From Candidatus Marinamargulisbacteria bacterium SCGC AAA071-K20 (GTDB taxonomy: Bacteria; Margulisbacteria; Marinamargulisbacteria; GCA-2716485; AAA071-K20): a DNA stretch of 30,081 nt. The notes under the pieces are model-generated. The model did not search any database and was not told the DNA's origin. It saw nothing but the letters and a program-made list of their open reading frames with translations. The stretch is taken from the NCBI GenBank assembly GCA_003265975.1, contig QFBU01000009.1, positions 1-30,081 on the forward strand, written 5' to 3'. The position numbers and the translations under genes are program-made. Shown piece by piece: positions 7,849 through 18,517 of the stretch (position 1 is the first letter of the stretch; each line of letters starts with the position of its first letter).

Positions 7849-7923
7849 CGCGGGGTGGAGCAGTGGTAGCTTGTCGGGCTCATAACCCGAAGGTCGCAGG
7901 TTCGAATCCTGCCCCCGCTACCA
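7849..7923 (+). tRNA. Initiator tRNA-fMet (CAT anticodon), CCA encoded
   Basis: The cloverleaf has acceptor CGCGGGG pairing with CCCCGCT, anticodon stem TCGGG/CCCGA around CTCATAA (CAT) and T arm GCAGG-TTCGAAT-CCTGC. Position 1 (C) cannot pair with position 72 (T), and the anticodon stem has three consecutive G-C pairs. Both are initiator hallmarks. The D loop is two bases shorter than in E. coli. CCA is encoded at 7921-7923. Confidence 0.95.
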
Positions 7924-8187
7924 ATTTTTCCATCTTCAAAATTTTAGGTATGCGGCTGTAGCTTCCGCTACTATCCACTTCTCTAGAAATATTGAATATG
8001 AAAAAATGGATCCTTTTTTATTCCTTAATTTGCACTTTTTATATAATTCTCCTTTGATGTTTATTAACTATTTTTTTCTGTTTCATGTTTTTTGTTAGCT
8101 TCGCTTGTGCTTTTCACATTGCTTTCCTGTTTTTTTTAGTTTTGCTTCGCACGTTTCTTTTTTCTTTCTTGCGCTATAATTAAGTTA
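7924..8187 (+). other. Intergenic T-rich stretch without a gene
   Basis: Between the initiator tRNA and the dehydrogenase gene the plus strand is strongly pyrimidine-rich, especially 8030-8170, with partly repeated GCTTCGC words near 8101 and 8144. A short hairpin GTAGC-TTCC-GCTAC lies near 7960 without a T-tract. I see no open frame of useful length on either strand and no RNA gene. Confidence 0.5.
8175..8180 (+). promoter_or_regulatory. -10 box directly before the dehydrogenase start
   Basis: A perfect TATAAT ends 7 nt before the ATG at 8188, so the first transcribed base should be at or next to the start codon. There is no Shine-Dalgarno. No good -35 is visible in the pyrimidine-rich DNA upstream. 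Confidence 0.5.
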
Positions 8188-11103
8188 ATGCAAAAAACTA
8201 CTGAACGTATTAACTCTTTTCTACAAGAACTATCAACCCAAGGGTTTTCTGGTGATATTGAGTCTTCTCTTGCTAGTAGACTCGTCATGGCTACTGACAA
8301 CAGTATCTACCAAATTCTTCCCCAAGCCGTTCTGTTTCCTAAATCTCATCACGATATTTCTATGGCTCTAAAACTGTCGAACTCTCAAGCATATGAAGGT
8401 ATCGTATTTGCTCCAAGAGGCGGTGGTACTGGTACTAATGGGCAGTCCTTAACAACTGGAATTATAATTGATTGTTCTCGCCACATGACAAAAATTTTGG
8501 ACTTCAATAAAGAAGACCAATTGATAACGGTTCAACCTGGGGTGATATTGGACGACCTTAATAATTTTTTAAAACCCCATAAACTCTTTTTTGCACCAAC
8601 AGTGTCTCCAAGTAACCGAGCAACAATCGGTGGGATGATAGGAACCGACGCCTCCGGAAAAGGCTCTCGGGTATACGGAAAAACCTGTGATCATATTATT
8701 TCACTTAAAAATATTTTATTTAATGGCGACTTTTTTGAAACGTCACTTCTTACAAAAATTGAAGGAGAACAATTAAAAAATCAATCTAATTTTCTAGGCC
8801 AATTGTTAACTCTAATCCAGTCTCTTACTACTAAACATCAAACTAAAATTAAAGAGGTGTTTTTTAAACTTAGTCGCTGTTTAACTGGTTATAATTTAGC
8901 GCAAGTCTACGACCCAACTCAGCAGATATTTAACTTGAATACACTTATTGCAGGCTCAGAAGGTACCTTGGCAATTACCTCAGAAGCTACGCTGAAACTT
9001 ACCCCTATTCCAAACTATAAAAGACTAATAATAGTACATTACCCATCTTTAAATGAGGCGTTGCTTGATGCCCCAAAAATTGTGAAATTTAATCCCCTAG
9101 CTGTAGAAACTTTAGACGAACATGTTTTAAAACAAGTGAGTAAAGTAGGCTCTTTTAATAATTTAAAGCCTTTTTTTCAGCTTAAAACTTTACAGTCGAA
9201 CGCTATTCATTATGTAGAAATTGTGGCTGATACTTTTGAGGATTTAGAAGAAAATAGCAAAGAGCTTCTTGATTATTTTAAAGCCAATAAACACTGTGAA
9301 AGTTTTGAAACTACTAACGGCTGCGAGATTTCAGAGTTATGGCAAATTAGAAAGCAATGCGTTGGGCTCTTATTAAAAACTAATTCAATTGCCCAGCCCA
9401 TTCCGTTTATTGAAGACGGAAGTGTTCCAATAGAACATCTTTCAAATTACATTAACGATTTTACAAACGTACTTAAAGAAAATGACCTGAGTTTTGGATT
9501 TTATGGACACGTCGATGTTGGTTGCATTCACATTCGTCCGGGTATTAATCTACAAGACCCATCTTCTGAAAAATTAATTCAAGACTTAACATCTAAAGTT
9601 GCTAATTTGGTAAAAAAATATGATGGCGTGTTGTGGGGAGAACATGGTCGTGGATTTCGATCAGAGACTTCTGAATTATTTTTTGGACTTGAATTAACCC
9701 ATGTGTTTAGAGAAATAAAATCGGCGTTTGATCCGTTTAATAAAATGAACCCTGGTAAAATTGCGAGTCCATTAGAGTCTAAATCTGCCTTAGCCCCTTT
9801 ATTGTCTCCATTGAGAGGCCAGTTTGATAGGCAAATTAATAAAAGTTTTCAAGACGACTTTTCTAAAGTAATTTCTTGTAATGGAAACGGGGCCTGTTTT
9901 TCTTCAGCCAAAAACGACATTATGTGTCCTTCATACAAGGTAACATTTGATAGGCAGCAATCGCCAAAGGGGCGAGCTATTTTGATTAGAGAATGGTTAC
10001 GTCAAAGAAGTGTTGATAGTGACGCTTCTGAAGGGTTTACCAAATTGGTTTTAGGCTCTTTAAAAGGGTGCTTGTCTTGTAAAGCTTGTGTTTCAGACTG
10101 TCCTGTTGAGATAGACATTCCACACTATAAAGTTCAGTTTTTATATGAATTTTATAAAACAAATTCTAGGCCATTTAGAGATAATCTGGTGAGTCTTTTA
10201 GAAAAAACCTTGCTCTTTCAATCCAAATTTTCAATGTTTATTAGACCACTTTCTAATACGCCAATATCTCGATTTATTTTAAAATTAATTGGGCTTATTG
10301 ATTTACCTCAATTAAGCAAAACCTCTCTAAAAAGATCACTTAAAAAGTTAAATAAAAGTATTTTTGATGTCTCACAATTAGATAACTTAGATCTTTCAAA
10401 AAAACATGTATTTTTAGTTCAAGATGCCTTCACCAGTTTTTATGAGGCAGACCTGGTTATAGGCGTGATAGCGCTTCTTGAAAAATTAAAAGTTACAGTT
10501 CATATTTTACCTTTTTACCCTAATGGAAAACCACTGCATGTCCTTGGTTTTTTAGATAAATTTAAACAGACTGCATCAAAACAAAGTTTATTTTTAAATC
10601 AAATAGCGGCTAAAAATGTTCCAATTATTGGCATTGAGCCCAGTATGGTTTTAACATATTCAGATGAATATAAAAAAAGTTTAGGATCCGATGTTAAATT
10701 TGAAGTGTTGATGATTCAAGACTATATTCTTTCACTTTTGAAAGATGTTAAATTACAGGCAAAGTTACCTACTATTACCTATACTTTGTTAGGCCACTGT
10801 ACAGAAAAATCCCAATCAAAAATGGCCATGGAAAATTGGCAGAAAATATTTAAGGTGATTGGATTAAAGTTAATTGTGGCCCAACAAGGATGTTGCGGAA
10901 TGGCTGGGCTTTATGGTCATGAAGTAGAACACTATAAAACGTCTTTAAGTCTGTATGATTTGAGTTGGAGGCAGAAAATTGAAACTAACTCTACTTCACA
11001 GATAGTAGTCACAGGATTTTCTTGTCGAGAGCAAATTAAGCGCTTCTCTAACGTTGAAACAGTTCACCCCATTAAAGTGTTATTGGAAGTTTTAACTCAT
11101 TAA
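8188..11103 (+). CDS. FAD-linked 2-hydroxyacid dehydrogenase fused to Fe-S/CCG oxidoreductase (YdiJ type)
   Basis: This 971-residue fusion oxidises a 2-hydroxyacid with FAD and passes electrons through Fe-S centres, probably to quinone. The N-terminal PCMH-type FAD domain has APRGGGTGTNGQS at about 75-86 and SPSNRATIGGMIGTDASGKG. The C-terminal FAD-oxidase domain ends with GFYGHVDVGCIHIRPG, LWGEHGRGFRSE and FNKMNPGKI. An Fe-S domain follows, with CNGNGACF...MCPSYK from about 563, SPKGRA, and GCLSCKACVSDCPVEIDIP near 627. Last is a CCG-type domain with GHCTEKS (about 869), QGCCGMAGLYGHE (about 900) and GFSCREQ (about 943). Order and length match E. coli YdiJ, a D-2-hydroxyglutarate dehydrogenase; separate GlcD plus GlcF proteins are the other relatives. 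The exact substrate cannot be read from the sequence. Confidence 0.9.
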   Translation: MQKTTERINSFLQELSTQGFSGDIESSLASRLVMATDNSIYQILPQAVLFPKSHHDISMALKLSNSQAYEGIVFAPRGGGTGTNGQSLTTGIIIDCSRHMTKILDFNKEDQLITVQPGVILDDLNNFLKPHKLFFAPTVSPSNRATIGGMIGTDASGKGSRVYGKTCDHIISLKNILFNGDFFETSLLTKIEGEQLKNQSNFLGQLLTLIQSLTTKHQTKIKEVFFKLSRCLTGYNLAQVYDPTQQIFNLNTLIAGSEGTLAITSEATLKLTPIPNYKRLIIVHYPSLNEALLDAPKIVKFNPLAVETLDEHVLKQVSKVGSFNNLKPFFQLKTLQSNAIHYVEIVADTFEDLEENSKELLDYFKANKHCESFETTNGCEISELWQIRKQCVGLLLKTNSIAQPIPFIEDGSVPIEHLSNYINDFTNVLKENDLSFGFYGHVDVGCIHIRPGINLQDPSSEKLIQDLTSKVANLVKKYDGVLWGEHGRGFRSETSELFFGLELTHVFREIKSAFDPFNKMNPGKIASPLESKSALAPLLSPLRGQFDRQINKSFQDDFSKVISCNGNGACFSSAKNDIMCPSYKVTFDRQQSPKGRAILIREWLRQRSVDSDASEGFTKLVLGSLKGCLSCKACVSDCPVEIDIPHYKVQFLYEFYKTNSRPFRDNLVSLLEKTLLFQSKFSMFIRPLSNTPISRFILKLIGLIDLPQLSKTSLKRSLKKLNKSIFDVSQLDNLDLSKKHVFLVQDAFTSFYEADLVIGVIALLEKLKVTVHILPFYPNGKPLHVLGFLDKFKQTASKQSLFLNQIAAKNVPIIGIEPSMVLTYSDEYKKSLGSDVKFEVLMIQDYILSLLKDVKLQAKLPTITYTLLGHCTEKSQSKMAMENWQKIFKVIGLKLIVAQQGCCGMAGLYGHEVEHYKTSLSLYDLSWRQKIETNSTSQIVVTGFSCREQIKRFSNVETVHPIKVLLEVLTH

Positions 11104-12064
11104 TAGCATCTCAACAGCCTATCCATCAGACCTTTAACTTAACTGAATTTCTTTCTCAGTCCACAGTAGTTAAGGTTAAACCTGACGGTAATTGTGCCGT
11201 TACAGCAATTATGACTAGCTTGTCGGTGCAAGGCCAGTCGGTTCCTTTGTCAGTACAAGTCTTTAAAAATAGGTTTATTTCTTATGATCTTACACATGGT
11301 CGAGATAAAGAAACAATTTCTACGTCTGTGCGAGAGTATATTAATAAATCCTTTAGTGTGGAGGGAGTGTCCTTTCCGTTACCTAGTAGTGCATTACAAC
11401 GTAAAGTAGCTGAGTTTATGATTCGTCAAAATCTGTTGCTTAATCCAGATATCGAAACAGAAAGTAATAGCTTGTTAACGACTGACCTTTTGAACCATTC
11501 GAATCAGACATTGCTACCTATGTAGAAGGCCAAGGTGTGAGGGACATAAATTCGATTCGGCGGGATCTTAACCCTTCTGGGTCAAAGAGAGTGGTTCTTC
11601 AGTACATTAACAATAACCATTACAACATTCTGGGAAACAGGGACAGTTGTGCAGATTTGCTAGTAAATTTATGTAGTGTTTATAGAGCAGCTAATACTGA
11701 GTCAACTCCTTCTTCGAAACCACACGCCTCTGGTAAGCCTAAGCTTCGAGCCGCAACGCATGGCTTGATGGGTTCTTATGGCATCTATATTTCAAATAAT
11801 AGTTCGGCCTCAACCCGAGAAGCTAGGCCTCCATTTATGGGAATAAAACAAGACTGGAAAGAGTGTTTTCAAGAACTTGAACAATTTGGAGCGCTTTGTT
11901 TACAACGCCCAGGTCGAATAACGGTTGAGTATAGAGGTGCTATCTGCGAATTAATAACTTGCTTGGGGAAAAGAGTAATAGGGTATGAAAAGGAGCCTAT
12001 GCACTGTCTCTACACTATTAAAAAACTATTAGTATTCTGCAAATTTCAATCCAACTGTGAATGA
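11103..12064 (+). pseudogene. OTU-like cysteine protease, interrupted by a frameshift
   Basis: A first frame reads VVKVKPDGNCAVTAIMTSL, the catalytic-Cys motif of OTU proteases (DGNC). It continues with LQRKVAEFMIRQN and stops at TAG 11523. A second frame continues the same fold: SDIATYVEGQGVRDINSI, then VVLQYINNNHYNIL, whose HYNIL carries the expected catalytic His. It runs to TGA at 12062. The two join if one base is added in the T run at 11488-11491 (giving DLFEPFESDIATYV). The DGNC lies upstream of the first in-frame ATG (11211), and no ATG, GTG or TTG exists between the in-frame stop at 11073 and that motif, so the start is also missing or is a rare codon (ATA 11103 or ATT 11082). OTU enzymes cleave ubiquitin-type chains and, in bacteria, are often effectors. 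Degraded gene or sequencing error cannot be told apart here. Confidence 0.6.
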
Positions 12065-12610
12065 TGCGTGGTTCAAATCATTATTATTTAGGTCATCAGT
12101 GTCGAAATTAAAGCTATAGGGGAGTCCAATACCAAGAAAGCCCTTTACGTTAGATCGAATATTAAGATTTATGTCAAATTGTGGCTCAATGTTTAGATAA
12201 AAACTGTTTTCAGATCTACTTACTACTAAACCTCCTCCAAAACGAGACTTCAGGGTGTAGTTAATTTTCTTTTCTGGGTTAAATAGTCCCCCTAGCATCA
12301 TACCTCCATATATTGTTTTGTAGTCTCCAACAATTCCGCCATACCCTTCTCCCCCAATAAGATATTTGTTGAGATATACACGCGCGCCACCCCCTCCAAC
12401 AAGTATATTGCTAGACTCCTTGATTTGGGTTGATTTTAACCGTAAACCTCCGTATGCAAGATCAGCTGTTTTATTTAATCGTCCTCCAAAATAACTATCA
12501 TGTGGGTTGCTTTTTCCAGGCAAATTACTGTGTAAGTTTATCCCTAATGCTGATGTACTTAATAGTATTAGCATCACCATACTTAATTTAATATTTGTTT
12601 TCATTTTCAT
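12029..12610 (-). CDS. Small outer-membrane beta-barrel-like protein
   Basis: The 193-residue protein begins with a signal peptide (KMKTNIKLSMVMLILLSTSALG, cleaved after about residue 23). The rest is rich in Gly, aromatic residues and alternating hydrophobics: GGRLNKTADLAYGGLRL, ILVGGGGARVYLNKYLIGG, YGGMMLGGLF, LKSRFGGGLVVSR, FYLNIEPQFDINLNI, GFLGIGLPYSFNF and a C-terminal ASFTVGLKFAEY ending near an aromatic residue, as in barrel strands. This suits a small outer-membrane barrel of about eight strands, but I do not recognise a named family. AGGAGG precedes the ATG by 8 nt. Its 3' end overlaps the convergent OTU-like frame by 36 nt, and it is divergent from the LuxR gene across a shared operator-like region. 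Confidence 0.65.
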   Translation of the reverse strand: MKMKTNIKLSMVMLILLSTSALGINLHSNLPGKSNPHDSYFGGRLNKTADLAYGGLRLKSTQIKESSNILVGGGGARVYLNKYLIGGEGYGGIVGDYKTIYGGMMLGGLFNPEKKINYTLKSRFGGGLVVSRSENSFYLNIEPQFDINLNIRSNVKGFLGIGLPYSFNFDTDDLNNNDLNHASFTVGLKFAEY

Positions 12611-12675
12611 TTTTAAAACCTCCTAATTGATTTATAGAAAGTGTATTTGATGCGTAGTTATAAAAATATTCCCCA

Positions 12676-12723
12676 AAAGAGGTAAACCGACTTTATACTC
12701 TACCTCTTTAGTGGTAATTTACC
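12676..12723. promoter_or_regulatory. Operator-like inverted repeats between OM protein and LuxR gene
   Basis: AAAGAGGTA (12676-12684) is perfectly inverted as TACCTCTTT (12701-12709), with TATACT (12694-12699) between them as a possible -10 for the LuxR gene. A second palindrome GGTAA-T-TTACC lies at 12713-12723, just before the LuxR ATG. TACCTCT fits the TACYYMT heptamer bound by NarL/LuxR-type HTH proteins. A TTTACC plus TATAAC pair with 18-nt spacing on the minus strand could serve the OM protein. Autoregulation is inferred. Confidence 0.5.
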
Positions 12724-12729
12724 TTTAAT

Positions 12730-13377
12730 ATGAGTACGTTTGTGTTTAAATTGTTTCGAAATATTGTTATTGGTCTGTGTGGGTGTGTGTTAGCTTTTCT
12801 AGCCGTGTCAGTGGTGATTTCTGTATACGCCACTTGTTTGGGAATTATTCAAAAAGGCGCTCCGGACCAATCAAAAATTGAATTGTTTATGAATGGCATT
12901 ATTTTACCCGTATGGATTTCTGGGATGATTTTGTTTTTAGGCCTCAGTACCTTTACGTTAACGAGAAAACAAGTGTCATTAAGCGTGTTTGATGTGTTAT
13001 TGATTCTGCTTAGCGCAATTATCTGGGAAAGCTTTGTATCAATTTATTACGGTCAAAGGCTCAGTGCATCTTTGAGTCGAACCTTATTTATTTCGGCTTA
13101 TTTTCTCGTCCCTTTTTTAGGAATCTATTTAGGAAAAAAACAGTGTGAAAAAGACAAGAAAAAAGTGTCTAATGAGATGTCTGAAAAATTAAAAGCTTAT
13201 CAGTTATCAAAACGAGAATTAGAGATACTTACTGAGCTTCGTAAAGGTAAATCAAATAAACAAATAGCCACAGACTTATTTATAGAAGAGGGGACAGTAA
13301 AAGCACATCTAAAAGGAATATTTAGAAAAATAGGTGTGAGTTCTCGAATAGAATTAATAACTTTGGTAACGAAATGA
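12730..13377 (+). CDS. Membrane-anchored LuxR-family transcriptional regulator
   Basis: The 215-residue protein has four predicted transmembrane helices in its first 135 residues (about 8-34, 52-75, 84-104, 113-135), then a charged linker, then a LuxR-type HTH (about 155-213): LSKRELEILTELRKGKSNKQ, IATDLFIEEGTVKAHLKGIF and RKIGVSSRIELI. These are the conserved helices of NarL/FixJ effectors. There is no receiver or ligand domain, so the membrane part is the likely sensor. The gene starts close to the inverted repeats at 12676-12723 and overlaps queC by ATGA. No Shine-Dalgarno is obvious. Likely targets are itself and the divergent OM protein; this is inference from layout. Confidence 0.85.
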   Translation: MSTFVFKLFRNIVIGLCGCVLAFLAVSVVISVYATCLGIIQKGAPDQSKIELFMNGIILPVWISGMILFLGLSTFTLTRKQVSLSVFDVLLILLSAIIWESFVSIYYGQRLSASLSRTLFISAYFLVPFLGIYLGKKQCEKDKKKVSNEMSEKLKAYQLSKRELEILTELRKGKSNKQIATDLFIEEGTVKAHLKGIFRKIGVSSRIELITLVTK

Positions 13378-14042
13378 AGTATAAATCAGGCTTAGTACTA
13401 CTTTCTGGAGGGCAAGACAGTACTACTTGTTTGGCCATTGCTCAAAACGAATGTGAGACGGTTTATTCTGTTTCTTTTGACTATGGACAACGACATAGAA
13501 TAGAACTTCAACAAGCCCAAAAAATTGCCTCTTTGGCAAACGTGGATTTTCATATTATTGATGCCACATTTATTAATAAACTAAATAATAACGCGTTAAC
13601 GGACTCAAGTATCGAGATCTCTCAAGTTGATAACGAAATTCCTAATACCTTTGTTCCAGGTAGAAACTTATTTTTTCTTGCAATGGCCGCTGTTTATGCC
13701 AGAGAAAGAGAGTGCAATATAATCTATACAGGTGTTTGTGAAACTGACTATTCAGGTTATCCAGACTGCAGATCTGACTTTATTAAATCAGCCGAGCAGA
13801 CCATAAATTTAGCAATGGAGAGCCATTTTGAAATCAAAACGCCTTTGATGACCCTAAGTAAAGCGGCAACCGTACGGCTCATGTATAGCTTTAATAAAAT
13901 GGATTGGTACTCACACTCTCATACATGTTACGAAGGCAAACGACCGGCTTGTGGGGTGTGTCCAGCTTGTATTTTAAGGCTTAAAGGGTTTAAAGACGCT
14001 GGGTTTGAGGATCCTTTGAGTTATGAATACGTTTTAAAATGA
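13374..14042 (+). CDS. queC: 7-cyano-7-deazaguanine synthase QueC
   Basis: QueC converts 7-carboxy-7-deazaguanine to preQ0 with ATP and ammonia in queuosine synthesis. The 222-residue protein has the ATP pyrophosphatase P-loop LLSGGQDSTTCL at about 8-19, then SFDYGQRHRIEL, VPGRNLFFLAMAAVYARE, the substrate loop GVCETDYSGYPDCRSDF and a C-terminal zinc site HTCYEGKRPACGVCPAC with four Cys. All are intact and length is normal. Its ATG overlaps the regulator stop (ATGA), so the two are co-translated. The functional link with a membrane LuxR protein is not obvious. No other queuosine gene is in view. Confidence 0.97.
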   Translation: MKYKSGLVLLSGGQDSTTCLAIAQNECETVYSVSFDYGQRHRIELQQAQKIASLANVDFHIIDATFINKLNNNALTDSSIEISQVDNEIPNTFVPGRNLFFLAMAAVYARERECNIIYTGVCETDYSGYPDCRSDFIKSAEQTINLAMESHFEIKTPLMTLSKAATVRLMYSFNKMDWYSHSHTCYEGKRPACGVCPACILRLKGFKDAGFEDPLSYEYVLK

Positions 14043-14070
14043 GAACGCCTCCAATGCGTCTCTTGGGAGG
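14041..14070. terminator. Hairpins between convergent queC and smpB
   Basis: GAGA-ACGC pairs with GCGT-CTC (14041-14062) with one bulge. An alternative stem CCTCCAA/TTGGGAGG overlaps it. On the minus strand the first hairpin is followed by ATTTT, so a weak terminator for smpB is possible; on the plus strand there is no T-tract. Confidence 0.3.
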
Positions 14071-14155
14071 GAGTCATTATTTAGATCCTAATTTTGGGTT
14101 AGAAAATATAACTAAATAGCAAGCAATTGAAAGCGTTAGAATGATTCCTTAGCGC

Positions 14156-14614
14156 TTAATAACTATTTTTCATTCCACGTTCAGCTTCGCGTTTTTGTTC
14201 TTTTTCTTTAAGTACACGTCGTTTATCAAATTCTTTTTTTGACTTACCCATTCCAACTTCAAGTTTAATTCTATTATTTGTAAAATACATTTTAAGGGCA
14301 AGTATGGTAAATCCTTTTACTTTTACTTTTCCTAACCACCTCAACATTTGCTTTTTATGAATTAGCAGTTTTCGATCTCTCATTGGGGCTATAGTTGTTA
14401 CAAGATGGGCTTGTGCGTAGGGTGTGATGTGACATCCAATTAACCAAAGCTCTTCATTGATAATTCGTACGTAGGTATCTCTTAAGGTTATTTTGTTTTT
14501 TCGAATGGACTTTACTTCATGTCCCTCTAGAGCGATTCCTACTTCAAGTTTGTCTGAAATCTCGAAGTCATGATACGCACGTTTGTTAGATGAAATTATA
14601 CTGTCTTTAGCCAT
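14156..14614 (-). CDS. smpB: SsrA (tmRNA)-binding protein SmpB
   Basis: SmpB binds tmRNA and brings it to stalled ribosomes for trans-translation. The 152-residue protein shows the family motifs: NKRAYHDFEISDKLEVGIAL, GHEVKSIRKNKITLRDTYV, ELWLIGCHITPYAQA, DRKLLIHKKQMLRWLGKVKVKG, KMYFTNNRIKLEVGMGKSKK and a basic tail (KKEFDKRRVLKEKEQKREAER) that folds in the ribosome A site. It is intact and of normal length. The tmRNA gene itself is not visible nearby. Confidence 0.96.
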   Translation of the reverse strand: MAKDSIISSNKRAYHDFEISDKLEVGIALEGHEVKSIRKNKITLRDTYVRIINEELWLIGCHITPYAQAHLVTTIAPMRDRKLLIHKKQMLRWLGKVKVKGFTILALKMYFTNNRIKLEVGMGKSKKEFDKRRVLKEKEQKREAERGMKNSY

Positions 14615-14682
14615 GAAAGGATCATGCCTTATTTTTTATAAAAACACAAATTCAGTTTCGTTTTAAAAGAATTAAGAGAAAT

Positions 14683-14892
14683 TTATGGGGATATTTGCTC
14701 GATATCAATGTTATTAGAGAAGCTACTTATCTTTGTGTTTGTATTTATTTCAGGCACGGTGTTTTCAGGTTCTTCTAAAGCTTCATTTTTATTAGAAAAA
14801 ACAAGATTAAAAGCACCTGAGTTATTTTTTGTTGTTTTATTTCGTAAAGAATTTAGATTTGATCCAGGATCAAATCTTGTGTTGAATACCAC
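14683..14892 (-). CDS. Small hypothetical protein (69 aa)
   Basis: A hydrophilic Asn/Ser/Glu-rich frame upstream of smpB on the same strand begins VVFNTRFDPGSNLNSL and ends in IDIEQISP. I prefer GTG at 14892 because an A-plus-G6 run ending in TGAA lies just before it and could act as a ribosome site; another GTG at 14943 has none. The coding sequence contains a 23-bp palindrome that reads RFDPGSN on both strands. No family is recognised and there is no signal peptide or membrane segment. The opposite-strand frame over the same interval is hydrophobic and looks like its shadow. Confidence 0.4.
   Translation of the reverse strand: MVFNTRFDPGSNLNSLRNKTTKNNSGAFNLVFSNKNEALEEPENTVPEINTNTKISSFSNNIDIEQISP
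14855..14877. repeat. Perfect 23-bp palindrome
   Basis: AGATTTGATCC (14855-14865), a central A, and GGATCAAATCT (14867-14877) form a perfect inverted repeat with 11-bp arms. It lies about 125 bp upstream of the rRNA promoter, inside the small minus-strand frame. It could be a dimeric-regulator operator; no T-tract follows on the plus strand. Confidence 0.7.
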
Positions 14893-15001
14893 TTCACCCC
14901 CCCTAAATGGTAAAGATGTATTTCTAATATATATTATTCCCACTTATTTTAATAAATAAACATCCTTATGTGATGTTCATATAGAGATAGTAAAATAACA
15001 A

Positions 15002-15030
15002 TTGACAAACGGTAGAATATTCTTTATATT
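15002..15030 (+). promoter_or_regulatory. Promoter of the 23S-5S unit
   Basis: A perfect TTGACA (15002-15007) is 17 nt from TATATT (15025-15030), the best sigma70-type promoter in the window. Transcription should begin near 15037, about 100 nt before mature 23S, so the 23S-5S unit is expressed without 16S upstream. Confidence 0.85.
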
Positions 15031-15059
15031 TTGCGACTCTGCAATTTCGAAAAGCAGTA

Positions 15060-15114
15060 AGATCTTTGATAACTAAATAAGGCAAAAACGATTTAAATGT
15101 AAGAAACAAATCTT
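15060..15114 (+). promoter_or_regulatory. boxA-like antitermination site and 5' arm of 23S processing stem
   Basis: GATCTTTGATAACTAA (15061-15076) resembles the rRNA boxA of Gram-positive leaders (TTCTTTGAAAACTA). Overlapping it, ACTAAATAAGGCAAA (15072-15086) is exactly complementary to TTTGCCTTATTTAGT at 18222-18236, and AAACAAATC (15104-15112) to GATTTGTTT at 18203-18211. These arms enclose 23S and are the expected RNase III substrate. Confidence 0.75.
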
Positions 15115-15140
15115 GATAAGTGATCTTCCACAGATCAGTT

Positions 15141-18175
<3,035 letters not shown>

Positions 18176-18280
18176 ACCTGGTTTGTGAAAGGTTTCTTAA
18201 GAGATTTGTTTTTTTAAATTGTTTGCCTTATTTAGTAATTAATATAGGGATGAGAGAAATTTAAGTTTGTTGCTTATTAT

Positions 18281-18398
18281 TCTTGGTCATTATTGCGAAG
18301 GGGGTACACCTGTTCTCATTCCGAATACAGAAGTTAAGTCCTTCAGCGCCTATGGTACTGCCGAGTTACCTTGGTGGGAGAGTGGGTCGTGGCCAAGA
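18281..18398 (+). rRNA. 5S ribosomal RNA
   Basis: A complete 5S rRNA of about 118 nt begins TCTTGGTCATTATTGCGAAG and ends GGGTCGTGGCCAAGA. It contains the conserved CCGAAT...CAGAAGTTAAG loop. The terminal helix TCTTGG/CCAAGA continues outward to a total of about 22 bp (18267-18288 with 18391-18412), with a single G-U pair. That outer helix is probably the maturation site. It lies about 105 nt after 23S with no tRNA between. Confidence 0.96.
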
Positions 18399-18432
18399 AT
18401 AATGAGCAACAAACAAATAAATAATATTAAAG

Positions 18433-18487
18433 AAATGCAAAGTATATTACGCAGAAAATGTGTTTTATACTTTGCATTTTTTATTTA
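18433..18487 (+). terminator. Rho-independent terminator of the 23S-5S unit
   Basis: AAATGCAAAGTATA (18433-18446) pairs perfectly with TATACTTTGCATTT (18466-18479), a 14-bp stem with a 19-nt loop, followed by a T-rich tail. It ends about 30 nt before the ATG of the next gene. Confidence 0.88.
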
Positions 18488-18517
18488 ATTCAATCAGTTT
18501 ATAAGAAGGGACGAGTT

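Noticed and set aside
8030..8170. Repeat array or CRISPR in the T-rich stretch
   Set aside because: Only loose GCTTCGC words recur, without regular spacing or conserved repeat length.
14708..14959. Plus-strand hydrophobic 83-codon frame
   Set aside because: It mirrors the hydrophilic minus-strand frame; the shared RFDPGSN comes from the palindrome. No ribosome site precedes it.
14615..15000. tmRNA gene near smpB
   Set aside because: I found no tRNA-Ala-like ends or tag reading frame here.
18458..18517. Upstream ATG of the CofG-like gene
   Set aside because: It lies inside the loop and stem of the rRNA terminator; ATG 18518 has a ribosome site.
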